Source of the DNA: Utricularia gibba
Taxonomy: Eukaryota > Streptophyta > Magnoliopsida > Lamiales > Lentibulariaceae
Assembly: GCA_002189035.1 (NCBI GenBank)
Contig: CM007990.1
Coordinates: forward strand, 5,766,001-5,830,000
Length of the DNA stretch: 64,000 bases
Reading direction: 5' to 3'
Positions 1 through 10,158 of this stretch are shown here, piece by piece. Position numbers and translations under genes: made by a program. Under the pieces are notes generated by a model. The model worked only from the letters and a program-made list of their open reading frames with translations, ran no database searches and was not told where the DNA came from. The first letter of the stretch is position 1. The number at the start of each line of letters is the position of its first letter.

Positions 1-906
1 AAAATAATTTTTTTTACTCATTGATGTATATGTATTCTTTTTTAATATTAAATAAACAATGTAATTTGAATTTGATTTTAGTTAAATTTAAATATAATAT
101 ATCCAAATTAGCAAAATATATTTAAATACTTCTAACAAATATATTTTAAACTTAAATCCATAAATTTTATTTAAATTTATACAAGTAAAAATTTTAAAAA
201 ACTACCAAATGCTTCTCAAAAATTTGGGATTAGTTTCGTGTGACTAAACAAAACTATTTAATCCCACGTTTATTTAACTATCCATCACTAAAACAACTCC
301 ACCTTCAAAGCTAAGCGACGTGGGGCCCACGTATGTCTTTTGGACAAAGCAACACACGTCCGTCGATATGTAATGGCCAACCGGGGAGAGGGGGAAGACT
401 GTATGTCACTATGTCTGTATCCATCGTCTTGCCTTTTCTCTTCTCAGAAACCAGGCAAATGCATCACTGCGTTTTACCTTCGTCTGTGCCGCTCCTGAAT
501 CCCGACTCACGGAGGCTTTCACCTTGTTGAAATTCAAGATGGAATGGATCCAGCGAGTTCCGAATCATCTCTTACATATCAACGTCCTCACAGCTACTTC
601 TGACCTATATCGGTCCTCCATTTTCATTTCGGAATTGGCTTGAGATGTGTCCTACCTTATGATCGGTCGCACGGTTTTGGTGGTTCGGGATACAAGAATA
701 GGCCCGGCTCCTCTTCTCCAAGTCTCCCTCCCTCTTGGCTCTGATCGTTTCTTTACAAAGTCAAACTTGATCCTCTTGCTATTAATCGTCCATGACTGAC
801 TTTAGTTGGTATCTAACTGGCTATAGCTCCCCGCTGACTTCTACCACTTTTTTTACTTCTACTCTTCTTCTTCCAGGGAGATTGTGATTGTTCCTCCCAA
901 AGAACC
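1..906. other. AT-rich intergenic DNA and LPAT upstream region
   Basis: The first 300 bases are very AT-rich, with A and T runs and no credible coding. From about 540 the composition becomes CT-rich, as expected for the promoter and 5' leader of the acyltransferase gene that starts at 907. The short ORF at 333-530 has no family resemblance. Confidence 0.5.
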
Positions 907-2177
907 ATGGCGACTGATCAGTCACTCCAATCTCCGGCGGGATTGAAGAAGGTGTCACCGTTGACCCCCTTGCGGATTTGCAGGGGGTGCTCTGTTTACT
1001 GGTTTATCTTTCCACTGCCTTCATGCTCTTGTCGTACTTGGCTCCGTTTGCTGGGGTGCTCCGCCTCTTCAGCGTGCACTGGAGTAGAACATGTGCCTCC
1101 TTCGTATTCGGCCGGTGGCTGGGTCTCTGGCCGTTCTACTTCGAGAAGATCAACAAAACCAGGGTGGTCTTCTCCGGTGACAGAATTCCGGTGGAGCGGC
1201 GTGTTCTGATAATAGCGAACCATAGAACCGAGGTCGACTGGATGTACTTGTGGGATCTTGCTCTCAGGAAAGGGCGGTTGGGGGATGTGAAGTATATTCT
1301 CAAGAGAACCTTGATGAGGCTGCCCATCTTTGGATGGGCATTCCACATTCTGGAGTTCATTCCTGTTATGAGGAAATGGGAAACTGATAGATCAGTGATG
1401 AGCCGAATGCTCTCGTCGTTTTCCGATCCCCGGGATCCTCTGTGGCTCGTCGTGTTCCCTGAGGGAACGGACTATACGTAATGCCTTCCTTCTCTCAGTT
1501 TGAAAATGCTGCCTTCCTTTTCTAATGTGTGATTCTTGCTGCATTTCCAGTGAACAGAAGTGCAGCAGAAGCCAGAGATATGCTGAAGAAAATGGCTTGC
1601 CTGTACTGAAAAACCTTCTGCTTCCCAAGACTAGGGGCTTCAACTCTTGCCTGGAGATGCTGAGAGACTCATTGGATGCAGGTTCTTACTGAATCCAAAC
1701 TGTTATTCCAGTCTGCTCTGATCTCAAACGCTCCATTCAAATGCAGTTTATGATATCACCATAGCCTACAAGCATCACTGCCCTTCTTTCATGGACAACG
1801 TCTTCGGCAACAACCCCTATGAAGTGCACTTGCACATTCGACGCATCGGCGTCACCGAAATGCCTTCTTCCGAAACCAAGGTTGAATCTTGGTTGATGGA
1901 TGAGTTCATGTTGAAGGATCAGTTGCTGGATGATTTCGCCGTCAAAGGATGTTTCCCCAACCAATGGACGGAAGACGAACTTTCTACCTGGAAATGTGTG
2001 TGGAATGCTGCTCCAGTAATTGCCATCACCGGCATCTTCACTTACCTAACACTCTACGGTTCCATCTGGTTCAGAGTTTATGTAGCGTTATCATGTGCAT
2101 ACCTTGCTTCTGCAACTTACTTCAATTTCACAGTTTCTCCACTAGTTGATCTTCGACAGTTGAGGAAATCAATGTAA
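907..2177 (+). CDS. 1-acyl-sn-glycerol-3-phosphate acyltransferase (LPAT4/5 type), with an apparent frameshift
   Basis: This enzyme transfers an acyl group to lysophosphatidic acid to make phosphatidic acid on ER membranes. Exons read 907-1477, 1551-1681 and 1747-2177 with GT-AG borders. Visible motifs are the acyltransferase box NHRTEVDW (from 1218, about residue 104), FPEGTD at the end of exon 1, hydrophobic segments near the N-terminus and a C-terminal membrane stretch around [12 protein letters not shown]. Frame 907 gives the N-terminal [10 protein letters not shown]. The family continuation [10 protein letters not shown] lies in the next frame, so one base is missing in the G run 983-987. 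After that the gene is open to the stop. Expected length is about 375 residues, normal for plant LPAT4/5. Either a consensus error or a real null allele would explain the shift. The family call is secure. Confidence 0.92.
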
Positions 2178-2405
2178 ATCGGAAAATGGCACCGACTGCT
2201 GAACAATGATAACACCTTCATTCACAGAGCTCCATGATCAAATCATTCTAGTTTCCAGATCAGATCCGTATCTCCGAGGAAACTGAATTCCTTCGGGATT
2301 AGGCGATACAGATACATGAACAACGCTAATCACTCTGTTTACAGGATAAAAAATAACCCTAGATTTCAATCCACTTACAATTTGCAGAACCGACGGAGTT
2401 CCAAT

Positions 2406-3484
2406 CTACGGCAAATCCGCCGCCGGATACAAGGCTTCTCGGAGGTGATTGTACCGCTTGATGTCGAAGTTGTGGACGCGCATCAGCTTCTTCTGCTTGA
2501 GCTTGAAACGATTATGGAAAAAGCCTTCGAAGGTAGGCTCCTTGGACGTCTTCAAGAAGAAGGCATAAGCTAAAAAGAAGTGAAACGACGTCGTGAAGAA
2601 GCAGATGGGCTCCATCACGTCCCACGTCAGCTCCCAAAAGGTCAGCCTCATGAAGCCCAAAGTTTGTAGAACTAAGAGGCCCAGCCCAAAATATAACTCC
2701 CTCCGGACCAGGTATTGAGCCTTCTCATCTATTTGGGCCTTAGCTCTCTCTAGATGGGCCAACTCCTCCCTCCGGGGGTCTCCCGGTAACGCCGTACACT
2801 CCTTTATTAATTTCTCCATTGATTTGGCCATCTGCAAGCAAATTCAAAACTTCATTGAATTTCTGGAAAGAATTCCTTTTTTTTTTTTTCAGGAAATAAA
2901 AGAAGCAATTAAAAAAAATCGTTTTTTTTTTTAGGAATTTGGGGGACCTGCGCTGGATGGAGGAAAACGACGCCACCTAAAACGATGACGTCTCCAGAAT
3001 CATCCAACGCCTTCACCAACTCGGGGCCGACTCCTGGGTTCCCGCTTTCGTCACCGCATATACGTACAAGCTCGGCGTACGTAACCGTGGTGGCCTGGAT
3101 ACTCCTCACCCGCCGTCGAACCCTATCCAATTGCACAAATCTCAGCAACTTCCTCGCGTCCTCCACGCCCAATCTGAATCGCACGTCGGATTCTTCCGGC
3201 TCCGTCGGCGGTTGCAGCACTTCGAGGTGGAGGCGATCGCCGCGGAAGTCAATAGATTTGAGTTTTTCTCTGAGATTTCCGCCCGGCGACAGTTTCATGA
3301 AGGAAGGCTGGCTGTTGATCGCCCGCCGCGGGAGGAATCGACGAAATATGCCAGAGCACTCCCTGCTGTCAGTCGCCTCAGCGACGAACGGCGGCCGAAA
3401 TTCATCCTTCTCCTTGATCGGAGGCACGGCATGCCGGTCGACGGCGCCAAAGTGACGCTTAGAGATTAACCTACGAAGCGCCAT
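2406..3484 (-). CDS. MCU: Mitochondrial calcium uniporter protein (MCU)
   Basis: This is the pore subunit for Ca2+ entry across the inner mitochondrial membrane. Two exons on the minus strand, 3484-2948 and 2831-2406, join in phase 0 (donor CAG/GTCCCC, acceptor TTGCAG/ATGGCC) and give about 320 residues. The arginine-rich N-terminus ([13 protein letters not shown]) fits a mitochondrial presequence. Two membrane helices flank the selectivity motif WDVMEP (about residues 249-254, with Asp250 and Glu253 as predicted Ca2+ ligands). The C-terminal segment [14 protein letters not shown] is also typical of plant MCUs. The gene is head-to-head with the APO4-like gene. It is one of a small plant paralogue family and I cannot say which member. 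Confidence 0.95.
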
Positions 3485-4286
3485 TTCAGGACGCAGGAGA
3501 ATCTCCTCCGACTTGGGCCGCAGTTGCGGTCAGGAGGGAATCTCTATATATACTACGAGGGAGGATATCCTGTTTTTGCTTTTTGCTTTTTCTCTTTTTT
3601 TTTTTAAATAATCGCACAAAACAAATAACTATTTTCTTTTTAAAATGGAGACATAAAAAAGGCGGCAGGGAGCGTGACGCTTATTATATGCTACGGCAGA
3701 TTCCCGTAAAATTTGTCGTGTGTGGGTGTACCATGGATGGATGGAGAAAGGAGGACATGACGTGTCATGGAGGGATTGGTGGATGATGATGGCGTGGAAG
3801 GCATGGGGGATGGGCCATACATGTTGAGGGAGGTGGATGCAATCTCAACCATGAAAACTAGGTTAAATCCAAGAAGAGGGTTAGACAAAGAAGGATCATC
3901 TTCTCCAAATTGGCTGACGCAGTCCCCATTCGTCAACTTGGGTGCCGTGGATGGATGTTTAATAGCCATCCACTCCCCTTTTCTTCTGCCTAACTCTCGC
4001 ATCTTGTGCAGTAAAGAATCAAAATGCTAATACCACACTCAATCGGAGTTCTGCTGCTTTTGGGCCGGGAGGGAAGAGGTTGCTGTGACGTTGGGCCGGA
4101 GAGGAAGACAGAGCCCAGGACCTAGTTTCTGTTTTCTGGTTCTTCTTCCCCCACAACACGAAGGTATCATCAGGTTAATCACCGGGTCGGCATCGGTGGC
4201 GAATCTGTTTTTGCTGTGCTTTGTTTCTGTTTGACAACTTGTTCAATTCGCGGCGTCCTGAATAGTCTTCTCCCGTTTGTGCATTC
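3485..4286. other. Shared upstream region between MCU and APO4-like genes
   Basis: These 802 bases separate two divergent genes for organelle proteins, so they must hold both promoters. There is a T/A-rich block near 3565-3660. Overlapping ORFs on both strands at 3691-4030 have no recognisable product and I do not call them. The CT-rich stretch at 4130-4260 looks like the APO4 leader. Confidence 0.5.
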
Positions 4287-5420
4287 ATGGAGATGGGCCT
4301 GAGGAAATTTACGCTACCGATTGACTATGGGAGAGTTCTACGGCATATTTTGATTGGGATGAGATCTTACAGCAGTAATGCTATTCCGGGAATCAATTTG
4401 AGGAAGCTTCGACCCATGATTTTGAAGCGGATTGAGGAGCGGGCGAAGGATTACCCAATCAAAGGTATGCAGCCACTCGCCAATAAAGTCCTCGCTGCCA
4501 GGAGAACTCTCTATTGCGGCGTATCTACCCTAATCACGCATGTCCCTACCTGGGTTTGCAAGTAATTCTTCCCAATTCTCTCGTGTATTTTGGGTTCCTC
4601 CCTTTGTTGTTTGTGTTGTTTGACGGGAGATCATGCTGCTGATGATGAGATGCTCCGAGCATTTGGAGCGTGTTTGTTTACACTGGTTAATGTAGCTTTT
4701 TTTTTTTTTTTTTATAGGAATTGCCCTGAAGTGTATGTTGGTGATAATGGTCATCTGATTCGAACCTGCTCTGGTCACCGTCGTCATTACAAGAATAAGC
4801 TCCATACTTGGATTAGGGCGGGTACCAGCGATGTATTAGTCCCAGTGGAAGCTTTCCACTTGCAGAAAATGTTCCAAAAAGTTATCGAGCATAAGGAGAG
4901 ATTTAACCACGACCGAGTTCCAGCTGTTGTGGAGCTTTGTCTGCAAGCTGGGGCTGATCCTAGGAATCATCTAGAGGTTTCTCTTGAACACAGTTCTGAT
5001 CAACCAGAGGAACTGAGGGAATACGAGTTGACTACCGTGGCTAAGCAGACTTTGCGGGCATGGGAGACTCTGCGATCAGGGGTTCGCAAGTTGCTGCTTG
5101 TTCATCCCGCTAGAGTCTGTAAATATTGTTCAGAAGTTCATGTTGGCCCATCGGGGCACAAAGCTCGAACCTGTGGAGTTTTTAAGCATGATACTTGGCG
5201 TGGTAAGCATTTCTGGGCGAAGGCAGAGGTTGATGATTTGGTCCCTCCAAACATGGTTTGGTCTAGAAGGCGCCAAGATCCTCCTATACTCAACGAGGAA
5301 GGGCGGCGCTACTACGGCCATGCTCCAGCTGTGGTCGACCTCTGCAGCAAGGCCGGTGCACTGGTTCCATCCAAGTACTTTTGTAGGATGAAATTGGATG
5401 GCATCTCACAACCTGTTTGA
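4287..5420 (+). CDS. APO4: APO protein 4-like organellar RNA-binding protein
   Basis: APO proteins are plant-specific zinc-binding factors for group II intron splicing in organelles; APO4 is the mitochondrial branch. Exons 4287-4561 and 4718-5420 join as AA/G to make CKNCPEVYVG, giving about 325 residues. The intron ends in a long T run. Two APO repeats are visible: one starts CKNCPEVYVG and includes GHLIRTC, the second starts CKYCSEVHVG and includes GHKARTC. Both also keep the VPAVVELC or APAVVDLC block. The N-terminus is basic and compatible with import. The first ATG at 4287 is followed by another two codons later. APO2 is the main alternative, but the length and short leader favour APO4. 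Confidence 0.88.
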
Positions 5421-5730
5421 TTCTTTAGTGTGGAGGTTCATGCTGATGTCTTCTGCATCTAAGTCTCTGGAAGTGATACTACGTGCGGCGGAGGTTGATT
5501 TCCGGCAAGGTGTTGATAAGTTGAATTGGAATGGAATGGTTGGAATCCAAACTTGCCATTGAACACATCTCTTCTTATTTTACAATAACACATTCTGAGA
5601 AGCAAGAGCACACAAACCATGGTTATTAGTCAACACCAACTGCAAATCAAAGGGGTACTATGGCATTCGATTTGAGGCTGTTCATCTTCATTGAAAGCTT
5701 GACGGGAGATATGCATCCTCTTCATAGAAG
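5421..5730. other. 3' ends of convergent APO4-like and EULS3 genes
   Basis: This 310-base interval lies between two stop codons facing each other. It should hold both 3' untranslated regions. The final EULS3 exon, which supplies the last two stop-codon bases, continues into it. I see nothing else. Confidence 0.5.
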
Positions 5731-7171
5731 TCCTGGATAACGAAAAGCAAGATGATACTGTTTTATGTGTTGTGCTCCTTTAAAAAACAGGCACTTACAG
5801 TAAGGAACGATCTTCCATCGCTGGTTGTCTCCCTTCTTCCACTCCCAGAGGACGATGGTTGTGCCGTCATGCACGCCGCCGTGGTTCTTGTCGCCGTTGA
5901 AAGCATCAACATTCAAGCGAATGTTGTTCACCATTCTGATGGCTCTGTACCCATCTCCAGTATCCCGGCTCTCCGTCCACAGAACCGATTCGTCGAGTAC
6001 ATCAGGATTATAAGGTACCAGCTGAACCTGTTCCATTTGATATTCAAAACCTCTCAATAACCAGCTTTCAGAACCAATAAAACGTAACATCATCTTGTTG
6101 TCTCCATCTTAACAGAACAATGCTACCTTCTGGTGTCACAACGGGCATAGAAATATCTACGAGAAAAAAGAAAGGAGATAATACAGGATGAGTTGCTCCA
6201 ATAGAGTGCTTCATGGCCAATCCAGTTGCTTTGTTGACTAATGCAAAACTTGGGAACCCTTCTTCATCTTTCACTTTTGTGCTGAACTTCAGATCCTTTA
6301 TCCAATGCTGAAACAAAAACATTCACTTTTCAGCTTCGAGCTCCCTTCAGAAATAGGTGCTCATATCTGATTTCACATTAACATCTACTCTGATTTGTGA
6401 TGAGCTGAACTTAGTATAAACCAGAACCATGTAGGTAACAGAGTCAGTGAAAAGTTGATAGTACAGGTACTGGATTCGAGATCTGAACAAAAAAAAAAAA
6501 AAAAAAAAGATGTGTGCCATTCAGGCAAAAACAGGAAATTGGGGCATATGGAGGAGTTGAAGCTACCTGGGAAGGGTCTGATGGATCGGATGGAGCAAGG
6601 ATGACTTTCCCTTCACGAATGGCTAACGAGTAATTCGTCTCCGCCTTGCAGTACATCTTCACTGAGGGTTTCTCCACCAATTCGTTGTTCTTCTCGTGGC
6701 TGTGGTGTCCAATTCCCGAGGGAAATTGTGGCCGGTGAAAGTGGTGGTGTGCCTCTTCAGCCGATGCAGGGGTTGTGAAGAGTAATTAGAGAATTGTGAT
6801 GGTGGAGGCTGAGGGTATGATTCAGGATGTCGACCGATGTGCGATGTATGGTACGATTGCTGCGGCGGGCGGTCGATTTCACCGTAAGACTGCGGTGGAG
6901 GCTCGGGTTCGCCGTAGCGAGAGAACTGTGGCGGTGGGGGATGCGGATATGATTCAGGATCTTGGCCGAGGTGCGACCGATTGTACGACTGCGGCGGCGG
7001 GCGGTTGATTTCGCTGTAAAACTGCGGCGGAGGCTCAGTTTCGCCGTAGAAAGGAGGAGGAGGGGCATCGTAGCGGTCGTCAAACGATGCGGGTGGAGGG
7101 TACTCTTCTTCTCCTTCCTGAAGACGGTCGTCGTGGCGACGGTGGTGGTGATGGCCATGGGGATACTCCAT
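5731..7171 (-). CDS. EULS3: EULS3-type ricin-B-like lectin, with an apparent frameshift
   Basis: Euonymus-type (EUL) lectins are stress-responsive carbohydrate-binding proteins of cytoplasm and nucleus; this is not a toxin gene. Exons are 7171-6567, 6307-6185, 6027-5799 and 5732-5731, where the last intron splits the TGA stop after WKIVPY. The EUL domain is complete, with blocks KAETNYSL, MKHSIGATHP, LDESVLWTESRD, RLNVDAFNGDKNHGG and LWEWKKGDNQRWKI. The N-terminal part is disordered, rich in His, Pro and Tyr, and contains a 44-residue direct duplication (residues 42-86 and 86-130). Between this region and the lectin domain the frame shifts by one base near the C run at 6769-6772. Beyond it the alternate frame reads a His-rich linker (AEEAHHHFHRPQFPSG) into VEKPSVKMYCKAE. 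One intron contains an A run of about 20 bases. Confidence 0.92.
6785..7048 (-). repeat. 132-nt in-frame tandem duplication in the EULS3 N-terminal region
   Basis: Two consecutive copies of 44 codons each encode YGExEPPPQ, then xEIxRPPxQSY, xxSHxGxxPESYP and PPPxQFSxY. The copies differ by scattered substitutions, so the duplication is not very recent. Confidence 0.85.
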
Positions 7172-7397
7172 TTCTCCGGGAAACGGATCGGTAAACAGTC
7201 AAGCTCAGTGCTACTTTATGCCGCAACTTTTGGCGTTGTCATCTGTGGACCCAACCACGTGAACAGCATGGATAAGCTTTTCTAAGACACCCATGATCAA
7301 CCCAGATGACACCGTGAACATGTTCTACGAGTTTCCGGCGCCGACCTTATTTGTTGTACGTACACCTATATACAATCTGGAAGTAAAGATTCTTCCT

Positions 7398-9367
7398 TTA
7401 CATGATCGCGTTGAAGAGAAGCTGGGCTCCATGCTGCGGCTGCAAGGTCATCATCTGCATCGGAGCATGCACATAACCAGGAGAAACCGCAAGAGAGTAT
7501 CGCCGGAGAATCATCGCAACGATGATCTTGGCCTCCATGATGGCGAAGTTCTGACCAACGCATATCCTTGCGCCTAATCCGAAAGGGAAGAACGAAGCGA
7601 GATGCTTCCGGGGCTCCGCGAATCTCAGAGGATTGAATTCATTGACATCGTCCCCCCATATCTCAGGATCATGATGAACACCAGTCATTGCTAAGTAAAA
7701 CTGCGTCCCTGCAGGAATATCAAGGCCTCCTATAGTCACCTTCTGTGGCGCTTCTCTCATCAGTGCCACTGCTGGAGGGTAGAGACGAAGTGTCTCGTTC
7801 AGTATCATTCCAATCTGCATAGGAAGCATGCATAATGTTTCATGAATCTATCAGCATCCTGTGTAACCTAACTCTTCATGTTCTACAGATGGGGATCAAG
7901 CTAGATGGGGAATCAGATCTGATGTCGAAGAAGACAAGTTGAATATGCAGACTTACTAGTTTAAGATCAGGTAATTGTTCAGCAGTTGGATCTGCATCCT
8001 CCCACAAACAGAAAAAGCTTCATCTCTTGCTCTACTCTGCCACTCTGGATGATTTGCTAAAAGAAGAAGAACCCATGTCAACAGGTTAGCAGTCGTTTCT
8101 TTACCAGCAAAGTAAAAGGTCTTGCACTCATCAATGATCTCCTCCACACTCAGCATCTCCTCTGTGCCGTCAGTGTTTTTGTATGGCGACCTCAACAATG
8201 TAAGCAGGGATTTTCTCTCTCCGACCCCATTGCTGCTTTTCCCGATCAACTCTCCGATGGATTGACGAATTTCTGAATCCAGTTTCCATCTCATTTTGTT
8301 ATTCTTGGTAGGAAGAAACCTGTGGAAGAGGATACTAAGCATCAGGAATCAACATTACTGATCTGAGCAAGACATATGGATACTGCAAAAGGAAACGCCT
8401 TCAGATGTCATGATTTACCTGAAGCCCGGTATGTATACAGTCCGCAGAGCGAGTAAAGTAAGCCGAGCTTGCTGTTCCTGCATTTCGAATATCTGTTTTC
8501 CTTCCTCAAAACTGCTACCAAATGCAGTTCTGGAGATGATATCTGCAGAGAGCTGATGAAGTTCTCTGTGTACTTCAATCTCGAAGTCACTTCTGTTTGC
8601 CCTTTTATCCTCCCATTTGCTTAGTGAACATCTTGTGCTGGCCACAATCTCAGGAACCCAGCCCTGGTAAAAAACTCAGATCTCAGACAGCAAGATACAG
8701 AGAGCTTCATGAGAAACTTTAAGGATTGTACAGGAGACCCGTTTGTCCATATTTGAGGCAAATTCAAATCATAGAAGACGTTGACTTCTGTTAAAAAGTA
8801 TGGATTTTTTTCAAAGGGAGAATCCAAAAAAGGAAAAGAATACAGCCCAACAAGAGAAACTGACAAGAACACCTTGATTTGCTCCAAGTTGAAGGCTTGA
8901 TTAGTAATCCGGCGATGAATCGCCCATTTCTCGCCATCCAGCCCAACGAGTCCATCGCCAAACAGAGATTTGGTAGATGGGTTTAACCTAATTTTCCGAA
9001 TCTGGCTTCCGGAGTTGATCAGAATCTCCTTGATCAAATCCGGCTCTCCGACGGCTAATCTCGGGTTGGGTCCGAACCAGTAGAGGAAGTTCCTTCCGTA
9101 AACACTCGCCCACCGGTGGTAATGCGGGGCCGCCCGGTGTACAATATCGTGTGAAATACTGGAAATCGGAATCTTCTCCGCCTCCGAGAGCAGCTGTCGT
9201 CTCACCGCCGCAGAGTTACCGAAGATGGGGCGGTAGGGCGGCCCCCGCACCCCCTGCTTCTCGAAATGTCTCTGTACTGCGAGTGGAACCCAGATGAGTC
9301 TGTGCAGAAAGTAGCCGGAGAAGAAGAACAAGGGCGAAGCCAGAAGCAAGAGAAGCGTCAACTCCAT
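7398..9367 (-). CDS. Cytochrome P450, CYP72 clan, with an apparent frameshift
   Basis: This is a microsomal haem monooxygenase of unknown substrate. Exons are 9367-8873, 8663-8419, 8319-7957 and 7814-7398. A hydrophobic N-terminal anchor ([16 protein letters not shown]) follows the chosen ATG; the frame is open further upstream but has no conserved sequence there. Visible motifs are the C-helix block GEKWAIHRR, the I-helix AGKETT, the K-helix ExxR in NETLRLYPP and the haem loop [10 protein letters not shown] with its Cys ligand. Near the end of exon 3 the frame breaks after FSVCG. One base missing at the GGG of 8001-8003 (plus-strand ccc) restores [15 protein letters not shown], which runs into [10 protein letters not shown]. 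From recall it looks closest to CYP721A, but the subfamily is uncertain. Confidence 0.9.
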
Positions 9368-10158
9368 TCTGCGTGAGTGCCCACTGTTGCTGGCGCAGTC
9401 GGAGATAACTGGATTAGCCTCTATCCCGTTGACTTCCCGGCGAAGTTCTGTCGCATCCGGTAAGACATCCGAATGGTCCCTCCCAACTTTTCCCTTGTAG
9501 AATCGGGCCCCTACCCTACAGTCGCGCACTTATAAGTTCTCTTCTACCAGAGAAATCAAACTTGCAGAGCTGTGGGAATCTGACTTCTGCCCATGCCAAT
9601 GGTCAATGCTCAATACCACTTGCGAAAGTGATGCATGATGGAAGAGGATCGTCCTGCATGTGCGTTGTTTGGACTGGGCCTAGGCGTCTGTTGGGCCTTA
9701 ATATATTTCTGAGATTGGGCCCTGAACAGCTATCAGCCCATAGATATGGTGTTTTAGATAATTTTATTTAAAATTTAAAGTTGTTTAAACAAATTGTTAT
9801 TGAATCCAAATACATATCCTTCTCAACAGAAAAAAAAAAAACCATTTAAAAAAAAATAATAAGAATTGAATTAAATTGAAATTCTTTAAAATAAATAACA
9901 ATATAATCACACTTAAACGATAATTTGTTTACAATGTCATGATCTAATTTCGTATTATATGATATTATCTGTTTTAAATATATAATCTTCATAATTTTAT
10001 ATTAATAAAAAACCTCACATAACATTATATCTTTCTACTTATTTCTTCAATAACTAGCACTACAAAAAAAAAGGTGAATATTTACATTCATACACAACGG
10101 CTATGTTATTACACAGCACGTGGCCTTTCAGAACGAAAAAACATGCTCGAATCTGAGC
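9368..10158. other. P450 upstream region and degraded repeat DNA
   Basis: There is no supported gene here. Bases 9740-10080 are very AT-rich. The stretch near 9945-10040 resembles a decayed dispersed repeat that also shows at 24276-24360. CACTACAAAAAAA at about 10060 looks like a CACTA-type transposon end, but I find no matching inverted end. A G-box core CACGTG lies near 10118. Confidence 0.4.

Noticed and set aside
3691-4030. Overlapping ORFs on both strands between MCU and APO4-like genes
   Set aside because: Both frames are open over the same stretch with no protein-like pattern; they are more likely promoter DNA.
6757-7158. 133-codon alternate-frame ORF across the EULS3 first exon
   Set aside because: It is a shadow produced by the repetitive, GC-rich coding of the Pro/Tyr tail.
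10057-10075. CACTACAAAAAAA as a CACTA transposon terminus
   Set aside because: No reverse-complement end, target duplication or transposase remnant was found nearby. It may be chance in an A-rich stretch.
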